Part shown: positions 1 through 12,186 of the stretch, in pieces
Layout of the letters: the number at the start of each line of letters is the position of its first letter
How positions within the stretch are numbered: the first letter of the stretch is position 1
Source of the DNA: Haberlea rhodopensis
Lineage: Eukaryota > Streptophyta > Magnoliopsida > Lamiales > Gesneriaceae
Reading direction: 5' to 3'
Length of the DNA: 64,000 nt
NCBI GenBank assembly: GCA_907163345.1
Contig: CAJQUN010000021.1
Coordinates: forward strand, 5,704,001 to 5,768,000
Translations under genes and position numbers: made by a program
Notes under the pieces: generated by a model
Database searches by the model: none
Seen by the model: the letters and a program-made list of their open reading frames with translations, nothing else
Told to the model about the DNA's origin: nothing

Positions 1-2072
1 TCATTTTTAGTAGCGGAAGCGTTTATACACTCTAATTAGTAACAAAATACATCCCAGTACAAACTCCTTATAATAGTCCGAAAGAGAAAATACTATAACA
101 GTCCCGGTAAGCCAACATTTCCATTTTTCCTAATTTTCCTCCGGTTCTGGCTCCGGTACTCCTGTATCTGGAACTCACAATAAATTACAAGGAAAACAGA
201 GGTTAAGTCTTTGAGGACTTAGTGAGGGAATAACAATGACTTTATATCTGTAATTATCAAATAATGCAATTTCTCAATATGATATGTCATGTAACAAAGA
301 TCTTGCAGTCAAGTAATTGTCAATAATGAACAATGATGATTTAGGATTTCAGAGTGAATATCGTGGGCTAAAGAGGTGGCTCCCACCAGACAGTTCGGTG
401 TAGCACTTTTCCCCACATATTCAGATAGGACCTGTACATTCAGTCATTTACGAGCCAAGTGAACCATTCTTCGGACCGTAAAACGGTGCACGTTGTTAAG
501 ATGAACCATATACCCGGACTGTCATCCGTTGTTCATTGGACTCACTTTCCTGGCCGAATCCACGTTGTCCAGTGGATAAATATCCAGGGCTCCATTCATT
601 CAGTCAAATGATTCGTTCAATCAAAGGATCGATTAGAAATCGATAACATTCAAGATAAATAAACATGCAGATCAAGATGACCAATGGAACGAGATAATGT
701 ACAATATGATGACAATATATAAAAAGGTGAGATAATGCATAACAAGATACTGTAAATTCCAGGCCAAATGCCAAAAGGACAATATAACAAGAATTCGATA
801 GTACACCTCACCTCACTATTTGATGTCTTACTGGATTGATTCGGTTTTGAACCCAGTTGCCAATTAAATTCCTATTAACATAATATAAGTAATTTATGGT
901 GATTAGCAACCAAGATATGTTGTTGAATCTTCTGTAAATCATTTTTGTACAAAACTTGTCCGGGAAATTTTGAATAAGACTTTAAAAATTAATGATAATT
1001 CAACCATAAGTCGAAAAATCACGAAACTTTCCAGAAATGCCTAAAATCAGTCCATAAATGTTCGGCCACCGGAAAACGCCATATCGGGAAGGCGCGTGTA
1101 ACTCACGCGCCACCGTGATCGTGCGTGAACAAGCGCCGGAGGCCACGCGCGGCCGAAAATTTACAGTCGTGTCCGTCGCGACGAGATCTACCATTTTCGT
1201 TTAGAAACCATTTTGAAATTACAAACCGATTTTGCCTAGAATTCTATTTTTCAAAATGATTAACGAGATGTTTTGGTCACCAGAAATCAGTTCGTACGGC
1301 GGCCGTTTGGGCCATCGACCGACATACCCATAAGCTTTAACACATTTTGAACTACTTTCATTTAGACTCCAAGTTTAAAATCGTTTGATAAAGGCACGAA
1401 ATCGTAGCTTGAAATCGATACCTTGAAATGGGTTTTCTGGGCTTTGGACAGCTCACAGTTCTTCGCGATTTTGATTTTCTGGACGAATTTGGATACTGAT
1501 TTTTAAACACCTCCTATACTAAATGTTTTCTGGGTGCATAATGAGGGTTGTGTGAAATTTTCGGATTTTTTGGAGGAGATTTGGTATTTTTCCTCATAAT
1601 TTTCTTATTTCCACCCTATTTTCGACCTATTTCCTACACACTCTCTCTCAAACTTGCTCTTGAATTTGTGAGTTCAATCTGATGAAATGGGGGGTATTTA
1701 TAGGGGTTTTGCATGGATTGAGGCTTTAAGGAGTTGGAATGTGTTGGGACAATTGTATTGACAAGTGTCAATACCTAATACTAATTAAATCTTATTTTTT
1801 TTAGCTAATATTAAGAAATAATTAAACATAAATTCATAAATTATTATTATTGTTATTATTATTTATTGTTTCTTTGATTTAAAAATATATTTGAATTTAG
1901 TGTGTTAAATGGTATTTTGATGCTTAATGAAATTTCTTTCAATATTTTGCCATTATTATGGATTTATTATTATTATTATTATTATTATTTTAATATTATG
2001 CACATTTTAGGGATTATTTTAGTCTTCACTTATTTTATCTAATTTTGTAACTGATATTTTTGGGGTGTTACA
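1..2072 (-). mobile_element. Probable LTR of a Ty3/gypsy-type retrotransposon, cut by the window edge
   Basis: Read on the minus strand, the segment starts at 2072 with TGTAACACCCC, a very common start of plant Ty3/gypsy LTRs. It has a TATA-like CTATAAATA at about 1693-1708, then a long non-coding stretch with no convincing ORF. The other end, and any internal region or target duplication, lies outside the window, so solo LTR and full element cannot be told apart. The family assignment is an inference from the terminal motif and TATA position only. Confidence 0.5.
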
Positions 2073-2150
2073 AAGGGAGACATATGTAATTATTCAGACT
2101 AGAGGGGATAATTTGTAAAACAGCTATTCTATAAGGGAGACATATGTAAT
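2073..2150. repeat. Short direct repeat, about 60-bp period
   Basis: An 18-bp string beginning AAGGGAGACATATG occurs at 2073-2090 and again, identically, at 2133-2150, just outside the probable LTR end at 2072. It may be a local tandem duplication or part of a broken flanking repeat. Confidence 0.6.
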
Positions 2151-2589
2151 CCAATTTTTTTAATTAATTTAGATCTCATATAAGATTCTTTGATATTAAG
2201 CTAGTTAAAAGAAAGTTATTATATATAAAATATATTAATTCTACTAATCACACTATTGTTGTGTTTGCAATTGCTTATTTAAATCATTTCTATGTTAATT
2301 TTGCTTAAAGTTGAAAAACATTATTTTTAAACAAAAACATTGAATGTTTACTTTTAAAATTAAAAAAAAAATTAATGAACTTCTATTTATTACAAAATTG
2401 TCATTACATAATTAAAAACAGTCAAAACATGTCTGACTTGTTTCACCACTTCTATTTTTACATGCTTTATTTTAAAGAAACAATAACAAAAGCAAAAGAA
2501 ATTAAACACCTAAAATCTGCTTTTTTTATCTGGAAAAAGATAAGTAGATTTGAGAAGCATTTGCGATAATTTTGATTTTGGCTTTAGGG

Positions 2590-3084
2590 CCCCCAATACC
2601 GTTTAGCTGCATAGAAAATGGGCTGGGCTTTGAAGACCAAAACACATTCCCGCCAAGAAGCCCATAGACACTCTTCACTTGCACTGCAGAGTTCATCCTT
2701 TGTTTTAGCATTGCACTCGTGACTCGCTACTTTCATTCTCTCGACGTGACAGAACGCTCAAACCCGAGGACCACAGGTAAAATTATTCCCCTTTCGGCTT
2801 CCTTTTGTTGTCTTTCCCCCAGTTTTTATATTGTTTAATTTGTTGGTCGTGATTTCAATCTTTTTACTTTCTTTTGAATTCAAGTAGAAAGATTTGAGTT
2901 TTGTGATTTCCTTCCTTTTTCCACTAAATCATTTTCTTATGATTAGGGTTTCGTTTAGTTTATCGTACGGAATGCATGTGGCAGAAATGATTGAGCTGGG
3001 CAATCGTGAATGGGTGATACTGTATGACTAATTCTACTTTGATTTGGTGCAGCTATTGACCTTCAGAAGCGGCTTAAAAAAAAG
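2590..3084 (+). promoter_or_regulatory. Promoter and 5' leader of the RNase H gene
   Basis: TGGGCT/GGGCC/AGCCCA motifs cluster at about 2588-2670, resembling the site II (TGGGCY) elements of plant housekeeping promoters. A leader exon probably ends at 2776 (CACAG|GTAAAA), with its acceptor at 3051-3052 (GTGCAG|CTATTG), giving a leader intron of about 275 bp before the ATG at 3085. The transcription start was not located. Positions 2151-2589 are AT-rich and show nothing else. Confidence 0.45.
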
Positions 3085-5635
3085 ATGGGCGATGAAAAGG
3101 ATGCATTTTATGTTGTACGGAAGGGCAACACTGTTGGGGTGTATAAAAGCATAAGTGATCTTCAATCTATTCTTCGATCTTCTGTAAGTCACTAATTTTC
3201 TTGTGCTTTCCCGTGCCTATTTTCAGCTCAAGTTCCGTCGGTGTCAGCACTTCATTTATTTATTTTCCAAAAATAATAATAATTCTGAAGTACCATGTCG
3301 GAAGATCTTCACTTTTATTGTTCATTTCCCCTGGAAATGCTAATACAAATCATTCAAAATTTTCGTGGACTTTCCTACTTTTCCTCATGAGAAGTCATAT
3401 TTCTCCAAGATTTATTATTTTGACTTTGGTTGGACTTCAGTTGGTCACTTAACTCTGAGAATTCATTTATTTCTTTTCCAAAAATAATAATAATTCTGAA
3501 GTACCATGTCGGAAGATCTTCACTTTTATTGTTCATTTCCCCTGAAAATGCTAATACAACTCATTCAAAATTTTCGTGGACGTTCCTACTTTTCCTCATG
3601 AGAAGTCATATTTCTCTAAGATTTGTTATTTTGACTTTGGTTGGACTTCATTTCTCCAAGATTTATTATTTTGACTTTGGTTGGACTTCAGTTGGTCCTT
3701 AACTCTGAGAATTTATTTATTTCTTTTCCAAAAATAATAATAATTCTGAAGTACCGTGTTGGAAGATCTTCACTTTTATTGTTCATTTCCCCTGAAAATG
3801 CTAATACAAATCATTCAAAATTTTCGTGGACGTTCCTACTTTTCCTCATGGGAAGTTATATTTCTCCAAGATTTATTATTTTGACTTTGGTTGGACTTCA
3901 GTTGGTTACTTAACTCTGAGAAACGTTTCAGAATTTTTATTGCGTATTTGTATGTTTTCCTTGCGGCAAAGTAGATTTTGATTATTGGGTTTCATTGTAT
4001 AAGTATGTTTTTTTATTCGTCAGGTGAATGATCCTCCGGTGAGTGTATTTAAAGGATTTGGCCTGTCTAAAGAAGCTGAGGAATACCTTTCATCTCACGG
4101 ACTTGGGAATGCTATTTATTCCATAGATGCAAATGATGTGCAAGATGATCTTTTTGGTCAACTAATTACATGCCCTTTTCGTGTTAGATTCTCGACCTTT
4201 TAGAGAAATTGATCTTTTTTAATATTTCAGTATCTTTTTTTAATGGTGTACATAAGTTTTTCCTCTACAATTTTCACTTTAAGTAATCATAAAAAATGCT
4301 TCTTTGGTGGGATGTACTGAATTTGCACCTACCTTACGTGGCCTTTTCTTATCATGGTGCCCTTTCAGCTTCCTTTTGCAGCAGTTGGTTGTTCAGTTTT
4401 CTTTTTAACGATCTTAGCACATGCTTAAAGCTCTCTGATTTGTTATCTGAGTGCTTGTTTATTTTCAGTTATTGATTCCATTTGCTCTTAACTGGGACCA
4501 AACAATTCTCGCTTTGCTTCTGTAATGTAATTAGTCCTGATAGTAGTCATTTAAGTGTATTTTTTGACTTATTATATTTTATGTTTTTGTATGATTTAAT
4601 ATTTACAGTCTTCATTCTTTTATTTATTTATCCAATTTGTTAAATTTTTTGTCGGTATAAATGGAATAAATGCTGTTTACACTAAACTGTTTAATTGTAC
4701 TATCATTATAACTGAGCTAGGATTTTATCCGCTCCATATTGGAAGTGTTCATTCATGGACAATGCAGTATGTCAGTAATCCACAGTTGTGATTTGATATT
4801 GTGTTAAATTACTCTTTTGTTAGCTTTTCAAGCACAACAATGACTTTTTAGGAAAAGATTGTGTTGTATAGTATTTGCATGACGAATATTGCTTTACACA
4901 GGAACCAAATTATTCTAAAGATAAAGCAGTTAGCAAGAATCATTTAGAGAAGAGGCTGCAGGTACTTGCTGAACTGAAATTAGTTAGAAAATCCATTTCA
5001 TGAATGATGTCATGTGGTAATGAGTCTGTTCTTTTAGGAAAGATTGTGTTGTTTCATTTTTTTAAGTTTGTTTTTCATATCTATTTGTGAGTAGGACCTT
5101 TTGCATGAGTATTAGTAGAATTGGTTCATTATTTTTATTTTATTTCGTTGCATCCTTTTGACAACAGCCACAATTACCCCTAGAGTGCTTATCGTCCGAC
5201 ATGTCACGGAGTGCCTGTTGTAATTTCGAGTTAATCATGGTGCTGGCGTTCATATGTTCCTGATCTCTTATAAATGTTTTACTTTAGTTTAATTGTAGAA
5301 CAATAAGTAAAGGCTGATTTAATGACCTTTGCCTGTATATCATACTTGAGTCATCTGCATTAAATAAGTTATATTTGCTTTTGTTTTGTCTTAATTCATT
5401 TTAACTTGTTCAATATCATGCCTATCAGATATTCAAGTTTAGTCTTTTCACTTGCTCTAATATGAAACACTGAGCTATTGATGTAAATCCCCTAGTTTAT
5501 GTGTTAATATGTTGCACGAGCCTTTGGGTGAGTAGGACTGTTGGGTAATTGCCTTAGTGGGATGATAATCGTGATCCTGCAGATTCTTGGGTTTGAACTT
5601 CACAGTTGGTGCAAGTATTTTCCAACTGATTGTTC

Positions 5636-5666
<31 letters not shown>

Positions 5667-7505
5667 GGAGGTTACTGGATCTGCTTCATTTGCAAACCAC
5701 CATCTGAAGAATTCCAAATTAGATAATTTTCTCCAAGTTCAACCTGTTTCATCTTGTTGTGTAAGCTTCTGCCATATGATCATTTCTTTTATATTGCCAT
5801 CGACATATCCACAACCTATGAAGTTGGTCTGTCACACCTTGAAGGCCTGGAATCATGAAATGTGTAAGTGATCTGGTCAACATGCCTTCCAATTTAGACC
5901 TGTGTGAATTTATTACAACGATATCTACAGCATCAATCATATGCATTATTCCAGGTCAATCTTTCAACAAAATTATTAAAGGAAAATTTATGGATATGGA
6001 TATCCCGCGATATGGTCTGGGTAGTTTTTTTTCTCAAGGCACATCCGTTGGTGGTTTAACTATTTACCCATGAATAGAGAAATTCGTCATCATTCACTTG
6101 TCGTTTCATTTACAGAGTTCCTGGGTTCTCGAGTTTGATGGTGCTTCAAAAGGAAATCCTGGACCAGCTGGTGCATGGGCTGTGCTGCGGGCGGCAGATG
6201 GAAATATGGTAACTAGTATTCAGTTATTTCTTACCACCCCTATAAGTTAAACCTTTACCTAATATTTTATTGATTATTATTGATAGGTGTTCCGATTGCG
6301 TGAAGGCATTGGTATCGCTACTAATAATGTTGCTGAATATCGAGGTGCCATCTTAGGGTTGAAATATGCTCTTCAAAAAGGATTCAAGCACATACGAGTT
6401 CAAGGGGACTCTAAACTTGTCTGCATGCAGGTATTCATCTGTCCTCAGAGAGTTTCTTCACTCCTTTTCCTCGTCCTTCCAATAAAATATAGAAAGATGA
6501 TGAAGAAGAAAAGGTTGGTAAATTACGAAAATACACCTATCATGAAGACCCGTTCTGTCTTAATTGTAAGTTGACTTTGTGAAGATATGACCATCTGGAA
6601 TATTTTGTTCTGCATCTGGAATATTTTGTTCTTCATTCGTTTGATCTCTTAAGTTACACTTTTTTCTAAGTATCTGATAAACAGGTTCAGGGTCTTTGGA
6701 GAACCAAAAATCAGAACATGGCTGAATTGTGCAAGGTGGCTAAAGAGCTCAAGGATCAGTTTATGTCTTTTGAGATCTGCCATATGGAAAGAGTATGTTT
6801 TATATGTGTTGATCATTTGATTTATTTGTCAAGCATAAGTAGATGATTTTCCTTTCTTTCTCTGTCTTCGATGTTTTAAAATCAATGTAGTTATGCGAGC
6901 AAATTAATTTTGGATTTCCTTGCAAATTTTAGCTCTGATAGACTGACTTCATTCTGTTTTCGCGACACTGACTTCATATATGTAAGACTCGTGAACATTT
7001 TCAAATGGTTGTTTGATTATATTTCAAATTTACTCTTGTAAATATAATGCAGCTTGTACCATCCTTGCCCTTTAGATAATGGAAGTAATCACCCTCACTT
7101 AAATAACCTTGATTAAAGATTTATAGCATCTCCCTCCTGCTGTGTTTCCAATTATGCATTAACCCTCTTTTCTTATTCAGTCTGCTTTTTGGAATGAAAA
7201 TGAATATATGTAAAATGTGGTAACACAAAAAACGATGCCTATTATGTTGGATCTTATTTGCATTCTACTCTCTCGGATGCCATCAATCTCATCTCATCCC
7301 AGAAGTTATGTTCTCTTTTTGTAAGGAATACAACACTGAAGCTGATTCTCAAGCAAATTTAGGAGTGCATCTTAAGGGTAATCTCATTTATCTTCTCTTT
7401 CTTCTTTGTTTCATCTTCGGCCCGCCCTTTTAGTAAATCCATCGTATGCAAATCTTACAATGTTGTGCAGTTGGTGATATTGAAGTCGAATGTGACGTGA
7501 AATAA
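3085..7505 (+). CDS. RNase H1-type protein: hybrid-binding (viroplasmin-like) domain plus RNase H domain
   Basis: Nine exons can be read: 3085-3183, 4024-4182, 4902-4961, 5665-5760, 6116-6208, 6287-6430, 6685-6792, 7326-7377 and 7471-7505, giving 281 residues. All introns are GT-AG; the exon 2 donor and the exon 4 acceptor are the least certain. Residues about 8-58 form the RNase H1 hybrid-binding domain, the fold shared with caulimovirus viroplasmin (FYVVRKGNTVGVYKS, then VSVFKGFGLSKEAEEYL). Residues 139-281 are an RNase H domain with all four acidic residues in place: D146 (FDGASKGNPG), E186 (NNVAEYRG), D210 (VQGDSKLV) and D260 (NTEADSQAN). The enzyme would cut RNA in RNA-DNA hybrids. No clear organelle-targeting peptide is visible. 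Upstream motifs suggest housekeeping expression. It is a host gene, since it carries introns and lies outside the retroelements. Confidence 0.85.
3251..3920. repeat. Three-copy tandem repeat (about 210-245 bp unit) in intron 1 of the RNase H gene
   Basis: The unit starts with TTTATTTCTTTTCC and continues through a GGAAGATCTTCAC block to TTGGACTTCAGTTGG. Copies begin near 3251, 3462 and 3711 and are nearly identical. The second carries an extra internal duplication of about 39 bp (the CTCCAAGATTTATTATTTTG segment is repeated). Short ORFs across it are by-products of the repeat. Confidence 0.85.
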
Positions 7506-8458
7506 CTCAAAATGCTTGGAAATATCGACCTCACTGAATTGTGGATTCTTGAGAAGAGGATTATGTATATCTCTTGGTTCTGCATTCATCTGCTACAATT
7601 GAACTTTGTAGATAAGTTATTCTAGTCTTGTTTTGTCCAAAATTATGAGGGGAAACTCAGATCTTCCCTCGGTCCACGGGTTTAAGTTTGGTGCTTGCTT
7701 GGCTCATTCGCAGCTCACGTAGTAGTTTATGTACTGTTAGAATTTGGTTGAAATCCAGGTCTCTCGACTGTTTTCTGTAATATTAACTGATAATTTTCTG
7801 GTAAAGAGCCAACGCCTGCTTGGTAAATGGTAACCAATATGATTAACAGAGAAATCGTTTCTATTCCATCTCTATATGTTTTAGATAATGATGGGTTTCG
7901 GACAAGACCACCGTGGATTAGTGAGTTTGCATGCAGATTGCAGGCCATCATGAAAAATGAAACGAAGCATCATTTTAGAACAAAAGATTTGAGCGGAGAG
8001 AACGAAGATCTAACGTAGTTGGAGGATTTTAAAATTATTGTGTATAAAATTCAAAATATAATATTTGTATTTTAGAAACATGATTATATATTATTTTTAG
8101 TATAATTTTAAAATCTGGAAGAATATAAGAAAATATCTCGTATATTAACTTTTACTGCTTAAAATTAATGACAGACATGGATAGACGTAGTGTATATATT
8201 AGAATTTGTATGCATGTTATACAGGGTTGGGGTAATTGTCATTCTTGAAAGGCAAAAAATTATTTTATTATTCTAAAAAAAAAAGGTTTTCTGAAAAAGA
8301 AATTTTACTTTCAACAAATCGCAGCTTGTACCTTAAAAATATGGGTTAGAAACCTTAAAATTCTCATTATTTATTAGGGCGGAGTGGGATTTTGTAAATT
8401 AAATAATTAACGGTATTCTCTTCCATTGTGGATAGAAATCTTAGAGCTCCACACAACA
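7506..8458 (+). other. Intergenic: RNase H 3' flank and promoter of the next gene
   Basis: Probably holds the 3' UTR of the RNase H gene and an AT-rich spacer. No convincing ORF: a 63-codon frame at 7827-8018 has no recognisable domain. The final 100 bp before the ATG at 8459 should hold the next gene's promoter, but no clear TATA box was identified. Confidence 0.4.
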
Positions 8459-10812
8459 ATGGCTTCCCTATCCGCTTTCTCAATTTCAAAACCCAACCAT
8501 TCTCTTTACCTATCTTCCGCCTATCATCCATCTACTTCCACTACACTTCAAATCCCATTTCCTTTCGTCAAATCCCAAACCCAAACCAAGTATCTCCCCA
8601 TTTCTTGCATATATTCAATACCCAAGAACAATAAGTGTAATTTTCTTAGACCAACACAATTAAGAGCTCTTACAGAGGAAGAAGAGACCCTTGTCTCTGA
8701 ACAAGAATCGCCTTCTCCGGCAGTGGCTGTGGATCAGACTGTTTCTGTTGCCGTCTCGCCTTCCGATGTACTCACCATGCTCTTTAAGGTAGCTGGTTGT
8801 GTTACTAGTTTTTTTTTATTTCATATTACCCGTCAATTGTTTGATGGTTTTTCTAAACGAGCGACTTTCTTTAATTGTGTAGGCTGAAGGGGCAATGACT
8901 GATTCAGCTATACCTGCAGTTACCAAGGCTTTGGAGGTATTCATTTTATCTAGTTTTTTTTTTTTTTCCTCTCTCTCGGATTAAATGTCTCAGGTTATGG
9001 TGTTTTTTCAATCTCAAATTATCTAAGTTATAGACAAGAGAAAACAAGAGTATATGGAGTTTGAAATTTGATGTACACACTTACGCTTTGAGGTGTAACA
9101 CCAATTCAAGAGCCAGCCATGCCATCTTGAATAACATATGAGATATGTCACGCGCCCCGGGTTCAGCCCCGCTCAAGCACGGGTGCATAATGAGCAACTA
9201 GTTTGTGTTAAGCCAAGTTACTATGGAAGTTCATTCTAACTCATTATAAACCATTTTATACTTTTATTTTTAACCCATGTGGGACAGATATATCAAGCAC
9301 CCCTCCGTCAAAAACACGACGTCCTCGTTGTAGCCTAACTCATCGACACAAATAACACGTAAATATAAAGGTGACTCTACAAGTTCAAGAGGTGGCTCTT
9401 AGCCATGTAAGCACTTTGCCTTGCATAGTACTTATTTATCGATGTTCTGATACCATTCTGTCACGCCCCGGGCACATGCCCTTACAAGCGAGAATACATA
9501 ATGGGTTTCGGTAGCAATTTTGTATTCGTCCTCACTTTATGAAGATGGTTAACCGAAATTTCTATAGAATTCCATTCCAACCCATTATAAACCATTTTAA
9601 AATTTCATTTTTAATCATGTGGGACAAGTATATCACAAGATACACTTTTCAACTCTATATAAACAGAAAAAGCCTCAATACTTTATTATAAAACTTGTGG
9701 AAAAAGTGATGTTGATTTGTTTGTTTTTAGTGGCCGAAGGTTGCTTTGTAAACCGACGTATGCGTGGACCAGTGAACATGGTAGCTCACTTAATACGCAT
9801 TCAAGAGAACAAATATTACTTCCATCTATACTCTCGTTGATGAAGAATTTCAAAGCTACCAGTTTTTTGTTGTTAAGTAGAGAAACCTTTGATCCCTTCC
9901 TTGTGATGCTTGTTGACGTCTCTATTTATTTGTCTGAAGGTGGTAGAAGGCATTACAGATCTCAAGGTACAGGTTATCGAAGGAATTGCGAGTGTGGAGG
10001 TAATTTTCGTTATTCATGGCTTCTCACATCATTTATGCTATGTAGCACATGCATTGTGTGTGTTTTACCAATTATTTGGCAAATTCTTTTTTGTTTTTTA
10101 TGTTAGTAAGTCAATCAAAGTCGAATGGTAAAAAAAATTATGAAATATCAAATAAAATCTAAACCTAACTCCAGCTTGATGGTTAAAAAAAAGTAAAAGT
10201 TATTTTAGTAAATTTAATGGAGAGGATTCTGAACAGATCAAAATTAAATGTTAAGTTTTTGCTTAATCTTTACTTCTAAACTACATAGTAACTTATTAAG
10301 CTAGAGGATCTTAGAATTGTGAGAACCAAAGACCATGATATGGTGCTTCAGCTTAGTGTATAGTACAGATCCATTATCATCAAGAAACAAAATTTATAGT
10401 GAAATGAAATGGGGAAAACTATTTGAAATATTTGGTTCGAGAGCACACAATTTTTTGAAACTGTAAGTCTTTGGATCCACCGATGTTATGTTTTGGTGGA
10501 TGGCTGTTTTTCATGGTTATTGCTTTCCGAACTCTGGCCATCTATCATCATGTGAATATGATGATTTACATCACTGCGGGGTGGGTATGATAGATCAAGA
10601 TAATATACAATATACCCATGATATGGTTTTGCTTTCCATTTTTGTCGAGCTTCTATCATTAAGTTTGTGTTTTCCGACATCTGTAGTTAACGAAACAAAC
10701 AACAGTCCAAGCAACTGGCGTGGCATCAAATTTGGTTGAGATAATACAAGGCTCAGGCTTCAAGTTACAAACATTGAATTTGAGCTTCCAGGATGAAGAG
10801 GATTTCTTCTAG
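8459..10812 (+). CDS. Small chloroplast-targeted protein with a metal-binding-like (HMA-type) fold lacking cysteines
   Basis: Four exons: 8459-8788, 8883-8936, 9940-9999 and 10687-10812, all GT-AG introns and all in phase 0, giving 189 residues. The chosen ATG opens a Ser/Thr/Pro-rich, acid-poor N-terminus of about 60 residues typical of chloroplast transit peptides (MASLSAFSISKPNHS). After an acidic linker, exons 2-4 encode a conserved-looking core (AEGAMTDSAIPAVTKALE, then VEGITDLKVQVIEGIASVEL, then KQTTVQATGVASNLVEIIQG). The beta-alpha-beta pattern resembles HMA or ferredoxin-like domains, but the CxxC metal ligands are absent, so metal binding is not supported. I recognise it only as an uncharacterised plant plastid protein. 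A TRIM element sits in intron 2 without disturbing the splice sites. Confidence 0.75.
9146..9637 (-). mobile_element. TRIM element with 5-bp target duplication
   Basis: The two direct terminal repeats, at 9146-9295 and 9459-9637, share TGTCACGC..CCCCGGG at one end and GTGGGACA.GTATATCA at the other. On the minus strand the inner edge of the right LTR is followed by a primer-binding site matching plant initiator tRNA-Met (TGGTATCAGAACATCG, 9440-9455). A purine-rich tract (GGAGGGGTG on the minus strand, about 9300-9310) precedes the other LTR. AGATA flanks the element at 9141-9145 and 9638-9642. The 492-bp length and lack of coding capacity fit a terminal-repeat retrotransposon in miniature. 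The LTRs differ in length and sequence, so the insertion is not recent. Confidence 0.85.
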
Positions 10813-11910
10813 ATCTTCTACTCCTTAACAGTTGGTTTGGCTTTCAACCTACAAATTTTTGAAATTCTGGTGCCTGACGAGGTGTATTCTTAACTATCAC
10901 AGATGTGAAATTAAAGTCCTTTCGCAGTTCGTTGTATCTGTAAAGCTGGTGTATCTTCTTAAAAACTTGGTTCATTATTATGATGAGTTATTCAATGTCA
11001 ACACATCGATTGTGGAGACTCATCTCTTGTTTCGTAAAGTTTCTTGTGCTCCTACTTTTGCTTTGGATATGCTAGAAGTTTGAATACCTTTAGCTTGTCG
11101 GTGTTCTTGATTTCTGTACAAAACTCTGTTTCCTGAGCAATGAACTTTGAAAAACCATGCACAATTAAAACAACATAAGGTGTATAGCTGTAGTAATTAA
11201 ATTGATAGTTGACAATGAACTTAGTTGAAGTGTTATGTTTCTTGGATACCTTCATCTGATTTTTGCCCAAAACTGTTTTTTTTTTTTAATAAAAAAAATA
11301 GTTTTCAACTTGGCTAGTATGGAGAAGAATGGGCATATCACATTCTTTATTATGCAGTGAAGAAATTTTACCATTATAATTCCAAGCATATAAATTTCTT
11401 TTAAAAAGAGTATACTCTCACTCCCCCAATAAGGCTTACAAAATTATCTTCATCACCAAGATATGTGGGAGGTGTTTTGGGGATTGAACTACCACCACCA
11501 TTTCCCTATATCTATCCTAAGTTCGAGCAAACTCGAGTTCGACTTCGAACTAGATTAATCGAGATTGGCTATTGATAAACATTTTTTGTATTTGGGAATT
11601 TAATAATGAAAATTTCTCGAGGATAGGACCACTCAGGTATTGTGTATTGAAAAAAAATAGGGTACGATTTAGAAATCTTGCATTGATTGACGCTACTTAA
11701 ACTGTATTGTTAGTCCCAAATGTATAAATTATAGATAATGTACATTCTCCAAAGAAGTGAGATTAATATTAAATTATCGAAGACTTCATAGAGCCATGTG
11801 AAATTAACTTTTACTTTTCTTGCATTCCCATGTGAATTTCGAGAAACAAGTCCACTAATTCAGGTTCATTGCATGCAGAGGAAAAATCCTGCAAACACCA
11901 ACATATATAC
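10813..11910. other. Intergenic: 3' flank and upstream spacer
   Basis: Contains the likely 3' UTR of the chloroplast-protein gene, then AT-rich spacer including a T-run/A-run at about 11277-11300. No ORF with a recognisable product on either strand. Confidence 0.4.
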
Positions 11911-12101
11911 ATATACATATATAGATATATATTTATATTTTTATGTATATGTGCTGGTGTATGACAGGACCGGTATATAGAAGAATTTTCCCATGCGGAG
12001 CTTCCATATGGATATATACATACATATAGATATATATTTATATGTGTTGGTATATGATAGGACACAGTCCATAGAAGAATTTCCACATGCGGAGCTTCCA
12101 T
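11911..12101. repeat. Imperfect promoter duplication upstream of the GASA gene
   Basis: Two diverged copies, 11911-12007 and 12018-12101. Each begins with (AT)-rich ACATA..TAGATATATATTTATAT and ends AGAAGAATTTYC..ATGCGGAGCTTCCAT. The shared downstream block lies directly upstream of the TATA-like box and may duplicate regulatory sites. Confidence 0.75.
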
Positions 12102-12103
12102 CT

Positions 12104-12111
12104 ATATATAC
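12104..12111 (+). promoter_or_regulatory. Candidate TATA box of the GASA gene
   Basis: TATATATA lies about 75-80 bp before the ATG at 12187, which allows a short leader of about 45-50 nt. It is one of several TA-rich stretches here, so the assignment rests on spacing only. Confidence 0.35.
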
Positions 12112-12186
12112 ATATCCAGACTCCAGTCTTCTTTACAATATTCATCTCCACACACATTGACAAAAAGAATTTCGTTTTCGGTAGTA

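Noticed and set aside
1000..1194. 64-codon minus-strand ORF
   Set aside because: Inside the probable LTR, with no domain and no supporting splice or start context.
3201..3913. Three overlapping 83-90 codon ORFs with repeated sequence
   Set aside because: They are produced by the tandem repeat in an intron of the RNase H gene.
7827..8018. 63-codon plus-strand ORF downstream of the RNase H gene
   Set aside because: No recognisable domain and a likely 3'-flank position; possibly chance or a relic.
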